A stretch of 64,000 nucleotides of DNA, from positions 124,001 to 188,000 of the forward strand of contig NZ_JAGGPQ010000016.1 of the NCBI RefSeq assembly GCF_018613675.1, written 5' to 3'. The notes under the pieces are model-generated. The model was not told the DNA's origin and made no database searches. It saw only the letters and a list, made by a program, of their open reading frames with translations. The DNA comes from Arthrobacter sp. ISL-85 (lineage in GTDB: Bacteria > Actinomycetota > Actinomycetes > Actinomycetales > Micrococcaceae). The first letter of the stretch is position 1. Each line of letters begins with the position of its first letter. Shown piece after piece: positions 1-7,887 of this stretch. Position numbers and translations under genes: made by a program.

Positions 1-969
1 GCCGCGGAGCTGAAGCTGGGCTACTTCGGCAACGTCACCCACGCGGCAGCGCTGGTGGGCGTCAAAAAGGGATTCCTCGCGGAAGCCCTGGGCAGCACCA
101 AGCTCAGCACCGAAACCTTCAACGCCGGCCCTGCAGCGATCGAGGCACTGAATGCCGGGGCCATCGACGCCGCCTACATCGGCCCCAATCCTGCCATCAA
201 CTCGTTCGCCAAGAGCCAGGGCCAGTCCGTGCGCGTTATTGCGGGGGCCGCGGCAGGCGGCGCGCAGTTGGTGGTTAAGTCAGGCATCAACTCCGCCGCA
301 GACCTGAAGGGCAAGACGCTGGCAACGCCGCAGCTGGGCGGCACCCAGGACGTGGCACTCCGCGCCTGGCTCACCAAGCAGGGCTACAAGACCAACGTGG
401 ACGGCAGCGGCGACGTTGCCATCAATCCCACTGACAACGCCCAGACCCTGAAGCTGTTCCAGGACGGAAAGCTCGACGGCGCGTGGTTGCCTGAACCGTG
501 GGCGTCCCGCCTGGTGCTCCAGGCCGGGGCCAAGGTGCTGGTGGACGAAAAGGACCTTTGGGACGGAGCAGGCACCGGCAAGCCTGGGGAATTCCCCACC
601 ACCATCCTGATCGTGAACCAGAAGTTCGCCGCCGACCACCCTGGCACCGTGAAGGCCCTGGTGAAGGGGAACGCGGAGTCGGTGGCCTGGCTCAACACGG
701 CACCCACCGATGAGAAGTCCGCGCTGATCAACTCCGCACTCCAGGACTCCGCCGGGGCCGCTCTGCCGGGCGACGTCCTCACCCGGTCGCTGGCCAACAT
801 CACTTTTACGCTCGACCCGCTGGCCGGCAGCTACCCCAAGCTGCTGCAGGATGGCGTGGACGCGGGCACTACCAAAAAGGCCGACATCAACGGTCTCTTC
901 GACCTCACCGCACTCAACCAGGTCACCGGCGCCGACAAGATCTCAGCAGCCGGCCTCGGCCGGGACTGA
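1..969 (+). CDS. Sulfonate/nitrate-type ABC transporter substrate-binding protein (N-terminus outside window)
   Basis: The reading frame is open from base 1, so the signal peptide and true start lie upstream. The visible 322 residues look like an SsuA/TauA/NrtA-family periplasmic-type binding protein. It opens with a conserved strand (LGYFGNVTHAAALVG) where these proteins contact ligand, followed by an alternating alpha/beta fold and the GGTQDVALRAWL region. As a lipoprotein or secreted protein it would capture an oxidised sulfur compound such as an alkanesulfonate and hand it to the permease encoded downstream. Assignment to sulfur rather than nitrate rests on context: an ATPase and permease follow directly, then siroheme synthase and a ferredoxin-NADP reductase, both used by sulfite reductase. 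Substrate is inferred; siroheme also serves nitrite reductase, so nitrate-type cargo is not excluded. Confidence 0.85.
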   Translation, partial: AAELKLGYFGNVTHAAALVGVKKGFLAEALGSTKLSTETFNAGPAAIEALNAGAIDAAYIGPNPAINSFAKSQGQSVRVIAGAAAGGAQLVVKSGINSAADLKGKTLATPQLGGTQDVALRAWLTKQGYKTNVDGSGDVAINPTDNAQTLKLFQDGKLDGAWLPEPWASRLVLQAGAKVLVDEKDLWDGAGTGKPGEFPTTILIVNQKFAADHPGTVKALVKGNAESVAWLNTAPTDEKSALINSALQDSAGAALPGDVLTRSLANITFTLDPLAGSYPKLLQDGVDAGTTKKADINGLFDLTALNQVTGADKISAAGLGRD

Positions 970-993
970 CCACCACCACCTAAGGACGACACT

Positions 994-1719
994 ATGCCAG
1001 TCGTACTGGAACACCTGGGCAAGCGCTTCGGCGACGGCGCCCCGGTACTGGACGACGTCAACGCCAACATCAGGCAGGGCGAGTTCGTTGCCCTCCTCGG
1101 TGCCTCCGGCTGCGGCAAATCCACCCTCCTGAACATCATCGCCGGACTGGAAGCGCCGACGTCGGGCGCCCTGGAAGTGCCCAGCGACGGCGCCGCCTTC
1201 ATGTTCCAGGACGCGGCCCTGTTTCCGTGGCTCACTGCCCGGGAGAACATCGAACTGGCCCTGAAGCTGCGCGGAGTGGGCAAGGCCGAGCGCCGCACCA
1301 AGGCCCAGGAGCTCCTGGAACTGGTTCATCTGGGCTCCGCGGGGGACAAGCGGCCGCACGAACTGTCCGGGGGCATGCGGCAGCGCGTGTCCCTGGCCCG
1401 CTCCCTGGCTCAGGACCGTCAGCTGCTGCTCATGGATGAACCGTTCGCCGCACTGGACGCCATCACCCGCGACCTGCTGCACGACGAACTGGAGCGCATC
1501 TGGAAGGAAACCGGGCGCACCATCGTCTTCGTGACCCACAATGTCCGTGAGGCCGTCCGGCTGGGCCAGCGCGTGCTGCTGCTGTCCTCCCGCCCCGGAC
1601 GCGTGGTCCAGGAATGGGCGGTCACGGAGGAACACCGAACCGACGCCGGGCTCGCCGGCCAGCTGACCGGGGTCATCACCGCCCGGCTGCGGGAGGAGAT
1701 TCGCCGCCATGCCAAGTAG
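994..1719 (+). CDS. ABC transporter ATP-binding protein, SsuB/TauB-like
   Basis: A 241-residue cytoplasmic ATPase that powers import with the adjacent binding protein and permease. The sequence shows Walker A (GASGCGKST, about residues 36-44), a Q-loop (FQDAALFPW), the ABC signature LSGGMRQR, Walker B (LLLMDEPFAALD) and the switch histidine (VFVTHNVREA). The order and short C-terminus match the nitrate/sulfonate/taurine subfamily, whose ATPases are about 240-270 residues. The ATG start is preceded by AAGGAC at good spacing, 24 bp after the binding-protein stop. Its 3' end overlaps the permease start by 11 bp, indicating translational coupling. Confidence 0.93.
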   Translation: MPVVLEHLGKRFGDGAPVLDDVNANIRQGEFVALLGASGCGKSTLLNIIAGLEAPTSGALEVPSDGAAFMFQDAALFPWLTARENIELALKLRGVGKAERRTKAQELLELVHLGSAGDKRPHELSGGMRQRVSLARSLAQDRQLLLMDEPFAALDAITRDLLHDELERIWKETGRTIVFVTHNVREAVRLGQRVLLLSSRPGRVVQEWAVTEEHRTDAGLAGQLTGVITARLREEIRRHAK

Positions 1720-2659
1720 ATTCCTTTCCGACCCGGTGGTTGAGCCCGCCGAAACGAAGCCAGCCGCCCACGTGCATGCCGCGTTGACCCGGACGTCCAC
1801 CGGGCATGAGGACCTGCGGGAGCTCGAATCCGGTCTGGACTCCCTGCAGTCCGACGCCGAGCGCAAGCACCGGATCGACTGGAGCCGGATCCTCCTGCCC
1901 GTGGCCGCGCTGGTGGTCCTGGTGCTCGTCTGGCAGTTCTACGTCTCGCTGGGCCTCAAGCGCCGCGACCAGGTTCCCGGGCCTTTGGACGTGCTGAACC
2001 AGATGGCGGTCCTCTGGGGCGAAGGCAAGGTGCAGGAGTCCGTGTGGACGTCGCTGCAGCGCGGCATCATCGGGTTCGTGATTTCGGTGGCCATCGCCAC
2101 TCCGGTGGGCCTGCTGCTGGCCCAGGTTGCACCGCTGCGCCGAGCATTCGGGCCGCTGATTTCCGGCTTGCAGGTCCTGCCGTCCGTGGCGTGGGTTCCG
2201 GCGGCCATCATCTGGTTCGGCCTCACCGACGCCACCGTCTACTTCGTAGTGTTCATGGGCGCAATCCCGTCCATCATCAGCGGCCTGATCTCCGGGGTGG
2301 ACCAGATCCCGCCCCAGTACCGCCGGGTGGGGACTGTGCTTGGCGCCTCACGGCTGCAGATGGCCCTGCAGGTGATACTCCCCGCGGCGCTGCCGGGCTA
2401 TCTGGGTGGCCTCAAGCAAGGCTGGGCCTTCTCGTGGCGCTCACTCATGGCCGCCGAGATCATTGCCGTGGGCGGCACCATCGGCTTCGGCCTGGGTTCG
2501 CTGCTGGACCAGGGCCGGCAACTGTCTGACATGGCGGTGGTGATGGCGGCAATCCTGTTGATCCTCGCCGTCGGCATCCTGATTGAGCTGCTGGTTTTCG
2601 GGCCCATCGAGAAGCGCCTCCTGCGCCGCCGGGGCCTCCTGGCCGGCAGCACCCGCTGA
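1709..2659 (+). CDS. ABC transporter permease, SsuC/TauC-like
   Basis: A 316-residue inner-membrane component. About 50 hydrophilic residues precede the first membrane segment (ILLPVAALVVLVLVW). Roughly six segments follow, including the binding-protein-dependent EAA-type loop (GASRLQMALQVILPAALPG) that docks on the ATPase. The N-terminal extension is longer than in Escherichia coli SsuC. The gene overlaps the ATPase gene by 11 bp and closes the transporter operon, since a strong hairpin follows shortly after its stop. Substrate specificity cannot be read from the permease; sulfonate import is inferred from the neighbouring siroheme and reductase genes. Confidence 0.92.
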   Translation: MPSRFLSDPVVEPAETKPAAHVHAALTRTSTGHEDLRELESGLDSLQSDAERKHRIDWSRILLPVAALVVLVLVWQFYVSLGLKRRDQVPGPLDVLNQMAVLWGEGKVQESVWTSLQRGIIGFVISVAIATPVGLLLAQVAPLRRAFGPLISGLQVLPSVAWVPAAIIWFGLTDATVYFVVFMGAIPSIISGLISGVDQIPPQYRRVGTVLGASRLQMALQVILPAALPGYLGGLKQGWAFSWRSLMAAEIIAVGGTIGFGLGSLLDQGRQLSDMAVVMAAILLILAVGILIELLVFGPIEKRLLRRRGLLAGSTR

Positions 2660-2684
2660 CCCCACCCCTTTCCAAACGCACTGC

Positions 2685-2720
2685 CAGAGCCCGACGACGA
2701 CCTCCCGCCGTCGGGCTCTG
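2685..2720 (+). terminator. Hairpin terminator after the ABC transporter operon
   Basis: A perfect 12-bp inverted repeat (CAGAGCCCGACG, 12-nt loop, CGTCGGGCTCTG) starts 25 bp after the permease stop. The stem is very GC-rich but no uniform T-run follows, as is common in actinobacteria. It separates the transporter operon from the siroheme synthase gene. Confidence 0.65.
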
Positions 2721-2850
2721 GGCTTTGCTGCCTGCTTCCCGCGGCTGTCCCGGGGCACTTTGACACGGACCACGCCGCTGGGAAGGGTTCGGGCTGCCTT
2801 CAGCCGCCCCAAAGTGCCCCACCACAGGGCACGACGGCGGCCCGGATCCT

Positions 2851-2924
2851 TTGTGACGCAGCGTTACCTTACGTGAACTGGTGTTGCTGAGCCTTTGTGG
2901 GCCATTGTGACGCCGCCCTACCGT
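2851..2924 (+). promoter_or_regulatory. Imperfect direct repeat upstream of siroheme synthase
   Basis: Two 20-bp direct repeats at 2851-2870 and 2905-2924 share 16 of 20 bases around TTGTGACGC..GC..TACC. The start codon of the siroheme synthase gene at 2931 lies 6 bp beyond the second copy, and no Shine-Dalgarno sequence is evident. The pair could be activator or repressor sites of a sulfur or nitrogen regulator. No regulator is assigned. Confidence 0.35.
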
Positions 2925-2930
2925 TGATCC

Positions 2931-4193
2931 ATGGCAATTCAGGACATTTACCCCACCGCGCTGCGGCTGCTCGGCCGCCCCGTGCTGGTGGTTGGCGGCG
3001 GCCCGGTTGCCGCCCGCCGTGCCAAGGGGCTGCTCGACGCCGGTGCCGTGGTCACCGTCGTGGCCCCGGTTGCCTCGCCCGCCCTTCAGGAGATGGCCGA
3101 CGCCGGCCTCCTCACGTGGAAAGCGCGGCCCTACCTTTCCAGGGACGTCGACGGCGTCTGGTTCGTCCAGACCGCCACGGGCGATCCGGATGTGGACGCC
3201 CAGGTTTCGGCCGACGCCGAGGCGCAGCGGGTTTGGTGCGTCAACGCCTCCAACCATGAAGCTTCCGCCGCCTGGACCCCCGCCGTCGCAGAGGTGGACG
3301 ACGTCAAGATCGCCATCAACGCCGGGGGAGACCCGCGGCGCGCCATGGCCGTCCGCGACGCCGTGGCCACCGCCCTCGAAACCGGCGACCTTCCCCTGCG
3401 CCGCCGCCGTGCCCACCAGGGAAGCGTGGCGCTGGTGGGCGGCGGTCCCGGCGACACCGGCCTCATCACGGTCCGCGGCCGCCGGCTCCTGGGCCAGGCT
3501 GACGTCGTCGTGGCCGACCGCCTGGGGCCCCGCGAACTCCTCAACGAACTCGCCCCCGACGTCCGCGTCATCGAAGTGGGCAAGACCCCCGGACACCACC
3601 CTGTGCCGCAGGCGGAGATCAACCGCATCCTGGTCGAGGAAGCACTTAACGGCCACCGCGTGGTCCGGCTCAAGGGCGGCGACCCGTACGTGCTGGGCCG
3701 CGGCGGCGAGGAAGCCGAATACTGCCGGCAGTACGGCGTGGAGGTGGAAGTGGTCTCCGGTGTCACGTCTGCCATCTCCGTACCCGCGGCCGCCGGCATC
3801 CCCGTCACCCACCGCGGCTTGGCCAAGGGCTTCAGCGTGGTCACCGGCCACGAGGAGCTGTCCGAGGTTCCGGCCCGCGCAGACCACACCATTGTCCTGC
3901 TCATGGGCGTGGGCCAGCTGCGCGAATCCGCGTCCGCGCTGGGCGAAGCCGGCCTGCCGCAGGACACCCCTGTTGGTATCGTGGAAAACGGCTATTTGCC
4001 GGACCAGCGCGTCACCATCGGCACGCTCGGTTCCATCGCCGACCAGGCCCAGGCGGCCGGCGTCGCAAATCCTGCCGTGATTGTCATCGGTGACGTGGTG
4101 CGCGTAAGCCCCTTCGCGCCGTCGCACTTCAAAACCGCTGACTACAGCACCACCACCCCGAACAGCCCCCGCAAGACCGTCCTCACCACCTGA
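2931..4193 (+). CDS. cysG: Siroheme synthase: precorrin-2 dehydrogenase fused to uroporphyrinogen-III C-methyltransferase
   Basis: A 420-residue bifunctional enzyme making siroheme, the prosthetic group of assimilatory sulfite and nitrite reductases. Residues 1 to about 150 form a Rossmann NAD-binding domain (VLVVGGGPVAARRAKGLL) for precorrin-2 oxidation. From about residue 164 comes the SAM-dependent methyltransferase (VALVGGGPGDTGLIT, then VVRLKGGDPYVLGRGGEE). The methyltransferase of E. coli CysG begins near residue 216, so here the connecting dimerisation/chelatase segment is about 50 residues shorter. Whether iron insertion is retained is therefore uncertain. The gene stands between the sulfonate-type transporter and a ferredoxin-NADP reductase, which supports a role in sulfur assimilation. 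Confidence 0.93.
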   Translation: MAIQDIYPTALRLLGRPVLVVGGGPVAARRAKGLLDAGAVVTVVAPVASPALQEMADAGLLTWKARPYLSRDVDGVWFVQTATGDPDVDAQVSADAEAQRVWCVNASNHEASAAWTPAVAEVDDVKIAINAGGDPRRAMAVRDAVATALETGDLPLRRRRAHQGSVALVGGGPGDTGLITVRGRRLLGQADVVVADRLGPRELLNELAPDVRVIEVGKTPGHHPVPQAEINRILVEEALNGHRVVRLKGGDPYVLGRGGEEAEYCRQYGVEVEVVSGVTSAISVPAAAGIPVTHRGLAKGFSVVTGHEELSEVPARADHTIVLLMGVGQLRESASALGEAGLPQDTPVGIVENGYLPDQRVTIGTLGSIADQAQAAGVANPAVIVIGDVVRVSPFAPSHFKTADYSTTTPNSPRKTVLTT

Positions 4194-4197
4194 AACC

Positions 4198-4259
4198 CAT
4201 CGATTGCTGAGTAACTGCCGTTATGAGCGTTCAAAACGGCAGTTACTCAGCAATCGATG
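4198..4259. repeat. Perfect 25-bp inverted repeat between cysG and the ferredoxin-NADP reductase gene
   Basis: Bases 4198-4222 are exactly reverse-complementary to 4235-4259, around a 12-base loop. The arms include CTGAGTAACTGCCGTT. They are less GC-rich than the surroundings and no T-run follows. The repeat starts 4 bp after the cysG stop, so it could act as a terminator or mRNA-stabilising hairpin. It contains the upstream in-frame ATG at 4257, which argues that the downstream protein starts at the later GTG. A related string (TTGAGTACTTGCCGTTA) lies near 47340. Confidence 0.8.
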
Positions 4260-4280
4260 CAGAAGAAAAGGAACACAGCC

Positions 4281-5747
4281 GTGTCATCCAGCACTACCGT
4301 AGGATCCGCTGCGCGTCCGCTTCGCGTCGCCGTCGTGGGCTCCGGCCCGGCCGGCGTGTACGCCGCCGACATCCTTACCAAGAGCGAAGCCGTCAAGAGC
4401 GGCGAGCTGACCGTCAGCATCGACCTCTTTGACCGCTACCCGGCACCCTACGGCCTGATCCGCTACGGCGTTGCTCCGGACCACCCCCGGATCAAGGGCA
4501 TCGTCAACGCCCTGCGCAAGGTGCTGGACCGCGGCGACATCCGGTTCTTCGGCAACGTGGACTACGGCACGGACCTCACCATCGAGGACCTCCGCGCCCA
4601 TTATGACGCCGTCATCTTCGCCACCGGCGCCATCAAGGACGCGGACCTGAACATCCCGGGGATCGAGCTGGAGGGCTCCTTCGGCGGCGCCGACTTCGTG
4701 TCCTGGTACGACGGCCACCCGGATGTGCCGCGCGAATGGCCGCTGGAGGCCAAGGAAATCGCCGTCCTGGGCAACGGCAACGTGGCCCTGGACGTGGCCC
4801 GCGTCCTGTCCAAGCACGCCGATGACCTGCTGGTCACCGAAATCCCGGACAACGTCTACGCCGGCCTGAAGGCTTCGCCCGTCACCGACGTGCACGTCTT
4901 CGGCCGCCGCGGCCCGGCCCAGGTGAAGTTCACCCCACTGGAGCTGCGCGAGCTGTCCCACTCCAAGGATGTGGACATCATTCTGTACCCGGAGGACTTC
5001 GAGTTCGACGAGGAATCGGACCGCCAGATCCAGACGAACAACCAGACCAAGACCATGGTGGGCACGCTCACCAACTGGATCGCCGAGCAGCCAGAGGACC
5101 TCTCCGAGCTGAAGGCGTCCCGCCGCCTGCACCTGCACTTCCTGCACAGCCCGGTGGAGATCTACGACGACGCCGAGACACCCGGCAAGGTGGCGGGCAT
5201 CAAGTTCGAGCGCACCGAACTGGACGGCACCGGCAATGCCCGCGGCACCGGCGAATACGTGGACTACCCGGTACAGGCCGTGTACCGCGCCATCGGCTAC
5301 TTCGGTTCCGCCCTGCCGGACGTGGAGTTCGACCACAAGAAGGGCGTGGTAACGAACGACGGCGGGCGCGTCCTGGACGCTTCCGGCACCCACGTGCCGG
5401 GCCTCTACGCCACCGGCTGGATCAAGCGCGGACCGGTTGGCCTGATCGGCCACACCAAGGGCGACGCCCTGGAAACCGTTACGTACCTGCTCGAAGACCG
5501 CGAAAACCTGCCGGTCGCCCCGGCGCCCGCGGAAGACGCCGTCGTCGAACTCCTCGATTCCCGCGGCGTGAAGTTCACGTCCTGGGAAGGCTGGCTGGCG
5601 CTGGACGCCCACGAACTGGCCCTCGGCGCCGCGGCCACCGAAGCCGGCGGCTCGCACGGCGTTGAGGTCGGGCGTGAGCGCGTCAAGGTTGTGGCGCGCG
5701 AGGAAATGGTCGCCATCTCCCGCGACGGAGTCGCCGCGCAGGTCTAG
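4281..5747 (+). CDS. FprA-type ferredoxin-NADP reductase, copy 1
   Basis: A 488-residue flavoprotein of the adrenodoxin-reductase/FprA class. It has an N-terminal FAD dinucleotide fold (VAVVGSGPAGVYAADIL), the PYGLIRYGVAPDHP block and a central NADP-binding fold (IAVLGNGNVALDVARVL). A C-terminal FAD-contact segment (TGWIKRGPVGLIGHTKGDA) closes the core. It would pass electrons from NADPH to ferredoxin in the cytoplasm, plausibly for ferredoxin-dependent sulfite reductase given the siroheme gene just upstream. The GTG at 4281 is chosen because AAAGGA lies about 9 bp upstream; the ATG at 4257 sits inside the inverted repeat. A close paralogue lies at 27158-28588. Confidence 0.92.
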   Translation: MSSSTTVGSAARPLRVAVVGSGPAGVYAADILTKSEAVKSGELTVSIDLFDRYPAPYGLIRYGVAPDHPRIKGIVNALRKVLDRGDIRFFGNVDYGTDLTIEDLRAHYDAVIFATGAIKDADLNIPGIELEGSFGGADFVSWYDGHPDVPREWPLEAKEIAVLGNGNVALDVARVLSKHADDLLVTEIPDNVYAGLKASPVTDVHVFGRRGPAQVKFTPLELRELSHSKDVDIILYPEDFEFDEESDRQIQTNNQTKTMVGTLTNWIAEQPEDLSELKASRRLHLHFLHSPVEIYDDAETPGKVAGIKFERTELDGTGNARGTGEYVDYPVQAVYRAIGYFGSALPDVEFDHKKGVVTNDGGRVLDASGTHVPGLYATGWIKRGPVGLIGHTKGDALETVTYLLEDRENLPVAPAPAEDAVVELLDSRGVKFTSWEGWLALDAHELALGAAATEAGGSHGVEVGRERVKVVAREEMVAISRDGVAAQV

Positions 5748-5763
5748 TACCTCGGATGCAGCA

Positions 5764-5795
5764 AGGAACCGCGGGACGGCTGTCCCGCGGTTCCT
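5764..5795. terminator. Hairpin terminator between convergent genes
   Basis: A perfect 14-bp stem (AGGAACCGCGGGAC / GTCCCGCGGTTCCT) with a 4-base GGCT loop starts 16 bp after the reductase stop. It lies between convergent genes and probably works in both directions. Confidence 0.75.
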
Positions 5796-5823
5796 CGCGT
5801 CAAGGCTTGTTAACCCGGGTGCG

Positions 5824-7029
5824 CTACTTGCCGGCGCCCCCGATGGCCATGAGCTCCAGCCGCCGCAGGGTCTCCCGGTTGCGGGCAGAAATCAGCGGAT
5901 CCCTCAGGAACTTTGGCATCAGCTTGCCCGGCCCGCGGATGGCGTCCTCGGCAATCGTCACCCGGCACTGGTTCCCGCGGTCCTCCAGCGTAATCTCCAC
6001 CTTGGCCTCGCCCATGGGCCAGCCGCGCGCAACAAGTTCCAGGGAACGGCCGGGCTCCACGGCGGTCACCCGCGTGCTGTCGTCAATGACCATCGGCCAG
6101 GTCCCCACCGAGTGGTGCAGTTGGGCACCGAGCTGCGGCCATTCGGCGTCCACATCCCTGATCCGGGACGCTCCCACCACCCAGCCGGAGTACAGCCAGC
6201 CGTCGGAGATGACCCGCCAGACGTCGGCAGGGGATGAGTTGCACAGCAGCGAGACGGTAGACATGGAATTCCTTCCGGTGGTGCTTTGCTGGAGTATTTC
6301 GGCGGGGTTCTTTGGCCGGGCTGGCTGCCCGGGGTGGACGACGGCGGGAGGTGCGGGCCGCCGAGCGGCCTGGTAGGACGGTTTCCGCAGGCGCCGGGTC
6401 CACCCGTAGGCGTCAGCCCCCGGCGGCTGGTTTTCCAGGGGATCGAAGCGCAGGGGGATATCCGTGGCACTGGCACCGGAGTGGAGCCGCAGTTCACCGC
6501 ATTCCCGCCAGTGGCCGCCGGGTTTCGCCCAGTGCAGCCCCAGCACCCACTCCCCGGAACTCAGCGAACCCGGTGGGAGGCTCCGCGTCCTCAGTCCCAG
6601 CAGGACAGGGCCCCGCCGGCCGCGGTAGGGCATGAGCGTGGTCATGGTGGCTCCTGCGACATCCAGCCGCGGCATCAGCAGGAACCGGCCCGGCAGTCCC
6701 CAGCCCGTGGAGGCGAACAGCACGTCGGCCGGTCCGCCGCCGGACGGTGAAATCCTAAGGGCCAGGCCCAGGATGTCCGGCAGCGCCTGTGGCAGCCCCA
6801 CGGACCGGGAAAAGCGGGCCACCACCTGGTCCGTCCCGGGCGAGTCCAGCCAGTCGATGCCGCAGGGCCCGGCCGGGTTGCCGGTCCTGGCCAGAGTCCC
6901 GGACAGGCCCAGCCCCTCCGGATGGATGGGCCGGTCAGGCCTGGCAAGTTTCAGGAGCCGGAAGAGGGCAGCGAAGGCCCGGCCGGCACTCCCGGTGACG
7001 GCGGAATCAATGCGCAGCTGCTGGGTCAT
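5824..7029 (-). CDS. Fusion ORF: conserved actinobacterial domain (database name often phosphodiesterase) plus SRPBCC domain
   Basis: One uninterrupted 401-codon frame holds two recognisable parts. Residues 1 to about 220 resemble an actinobacterial family with RPIHPEGLGLSGTL, WLDSPGTDQVVARFSRSVGLP and PDILGLALR; it often carries the name phosphodiesterase, but I see no metal-binding motif that proves this. After a roughly 35-residue proline/arginine-rich linker, residues 256-401 (MSTVSLLCNSSPADVWRVIS) form an SRPBCC/polyketide-cyclase-like lipid-binding domain. A Shine-Dalgarno sequence precedes the internal Met codon at 6264, so the SRPBCC part may also be made alone as a 146-residue protein. 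No stop codon separates the parts: a true fusion or a lost stop. Confidence 0.65.
   Translation of the reverse strand: MTQQLRIDSAVTGSAGRAFAALFRLLKLARPDRPIHPEGLGLSGTLARTGNPAGPCGIDWLDSPGTDQVVARFSRSVGLPQALPDILGLALRISPSGGGPADVLFASTGWGLPGRFLLMPRLDVAGATMTTLMPYRGRRGPVLLGLRTRSLPPGSLSSGEWVLGLHWAKPGGHWRECGELRLHSGASATDIPLRFDPLENQPPGADAYGWTRRLRKPSYQAARRPAPPAVVHPGQPARPKNPAEILQQSTTGRNSMSTVSLLCNSSPADVWRVISDGWLYSGWVVGASRIRDVDAEWPQLGAQLHHSVGTWPMVIDDSTRVTAVEPGRSLELVARGWPMGEAKVEITLEDRGNQCRVTIAEDAIRGPGKLMPKFLRDPLISARNRETLRRLELMAIGGAGK
6262..6276 (-). promoter_or_regulatory. Internal ribosome binding site and ATG for a stand-alone SRPBCC protein
   Basis: On the minus strand GGAAGG sits 6 bases before an in-frame ATG whose A is at 6264. 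This is a better initiation signal than most in the window, although it lies inside a continuous frame. It suggests that the SRPBCC domain was, or still is, translated as its own 146-residue protein (5824-6264). Confidence 0.5.
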
Positions 7030-7057
7030 ACTTCCTTCCTACCCATAAACCCCGGGG

Positions 7058-7885
7058 CTACATGCGGCCGAACCGGGCACGGATCAGCGCGAAAACCCCG
7101 TAGGCGATAAACCCGGCACCAATGGCCACCAGCATGGTGGGCCCGAAGGGGTGGTCCTGCAGGGCCTTCAGGCTGCCATCGAGCCCGGTGGACTCCTCGG
7201 GCCGGTGCTTGGCGGCGGCGATAATGAACAGCAGGCCGGTGAGGTCCAGCGCAATGCCTTTGGCCACGTGGCCGGTGACGCCCAGGCTGTCGATGAGCCT
7301 GCCGCGCCGCGTGCCTTCGAAGTGGAACAGCTCCTCCTTGAAGCCGCGGCGGAGCCCTTTGGTCACGAAGTAGATGCCGACGCCCAGGATGGTGAGGCCC
7401 AGCGCCACGAGGACCCACGGCCCCAAGGGGTTATCCATCAGACTGGCACTGAAGTCACGGGTATTCTCGCCCGAGTCGCTGCGTTGCCCTAACGCGAAGC
7501 CGGCGAAGGTCAGCCCCACGCTGCCGTACGCGACCGCCAGGAATCCTGAAGAGACCAGCTTGGCCAACCGATCCTTGCGCGGAAGGTTCCTGGCGCGCAA
7601 TGTTGCCTCGCTGGCCTGCCACAGCGCCAGGCCCAGGCAGGCGGCCACACAGCCCCACATCACGATTGGTCCCCACGGGTTGTCCGCCAGCCGCGCGATG
7701 GCGCCGGTGGGTTCGGCGTCGCCTGGATGGCCGAAGGCAATGGCAACGGCGATGGCCCCGATGATGATGTGGAGCAAGGCCATGACGGCAAACCCCGTGC
7801 GGGCCAGGACGTCCAGGGCCTTGTGGTTGGACGCCTCCTCTACTGCGTCCGCTGCCTGGCTGAGGGTGGATTCGCCGTCGAACAT
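7058..7885 (-). CDS. DUF1206 family membrane protein
   Basis: A 275-residue integral membrane protein with about six membrane segments arranged as three repeated pairs. Each repeat opens with a similar amphipathic start (LARTGFAVMALLHIIIGA; LVSSGFLAVAYGSVGLTFAG; GVTGHVAKGIALDLTGLLF). This triplication is typical of DUF1206 proteins, which occur mostly in actinobacteria and cyanobacteria and have no established function. Its start lies 2 bp after the stop of the small hypothetical gene at 7888-8178, so the two are probably co-transcribed. Confidence 0.85.
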   Translation of the reverse strand: MFDGESTLSQAADAVEEASNHKALDVLARTGFAVMALLHIIIGAIAVAIAFGHPGDAEPTGAIARLADNPWGPIVMWGCVAACLGLALWQASEATLRARNLPRKDRLAKLVSSGFLAVAYGSVGLTFAGFALGQRSDSGENTRDFSASLMDNPLGPWVLVALGLTILGVGIYFVTKGLRRGFKEELFHFEGTRRGRLIDSLGVTGHVAKGIALDLTGLLFIIAAAKHRPEESTGLDGSLKALQDHPFGPTMLVAIGAGFIAYGVFALIRARFGRM

Positions 7886-7887
7886 GC

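Noticed and set aside
2460..4127. Long minus-strand open frame (555 codons) antisense to cysG
   Set aside because: It is a high-GC shadow: composition is Gly/Ala/Arg/His-rich without any domain, and the plus-strand gene is well supported.
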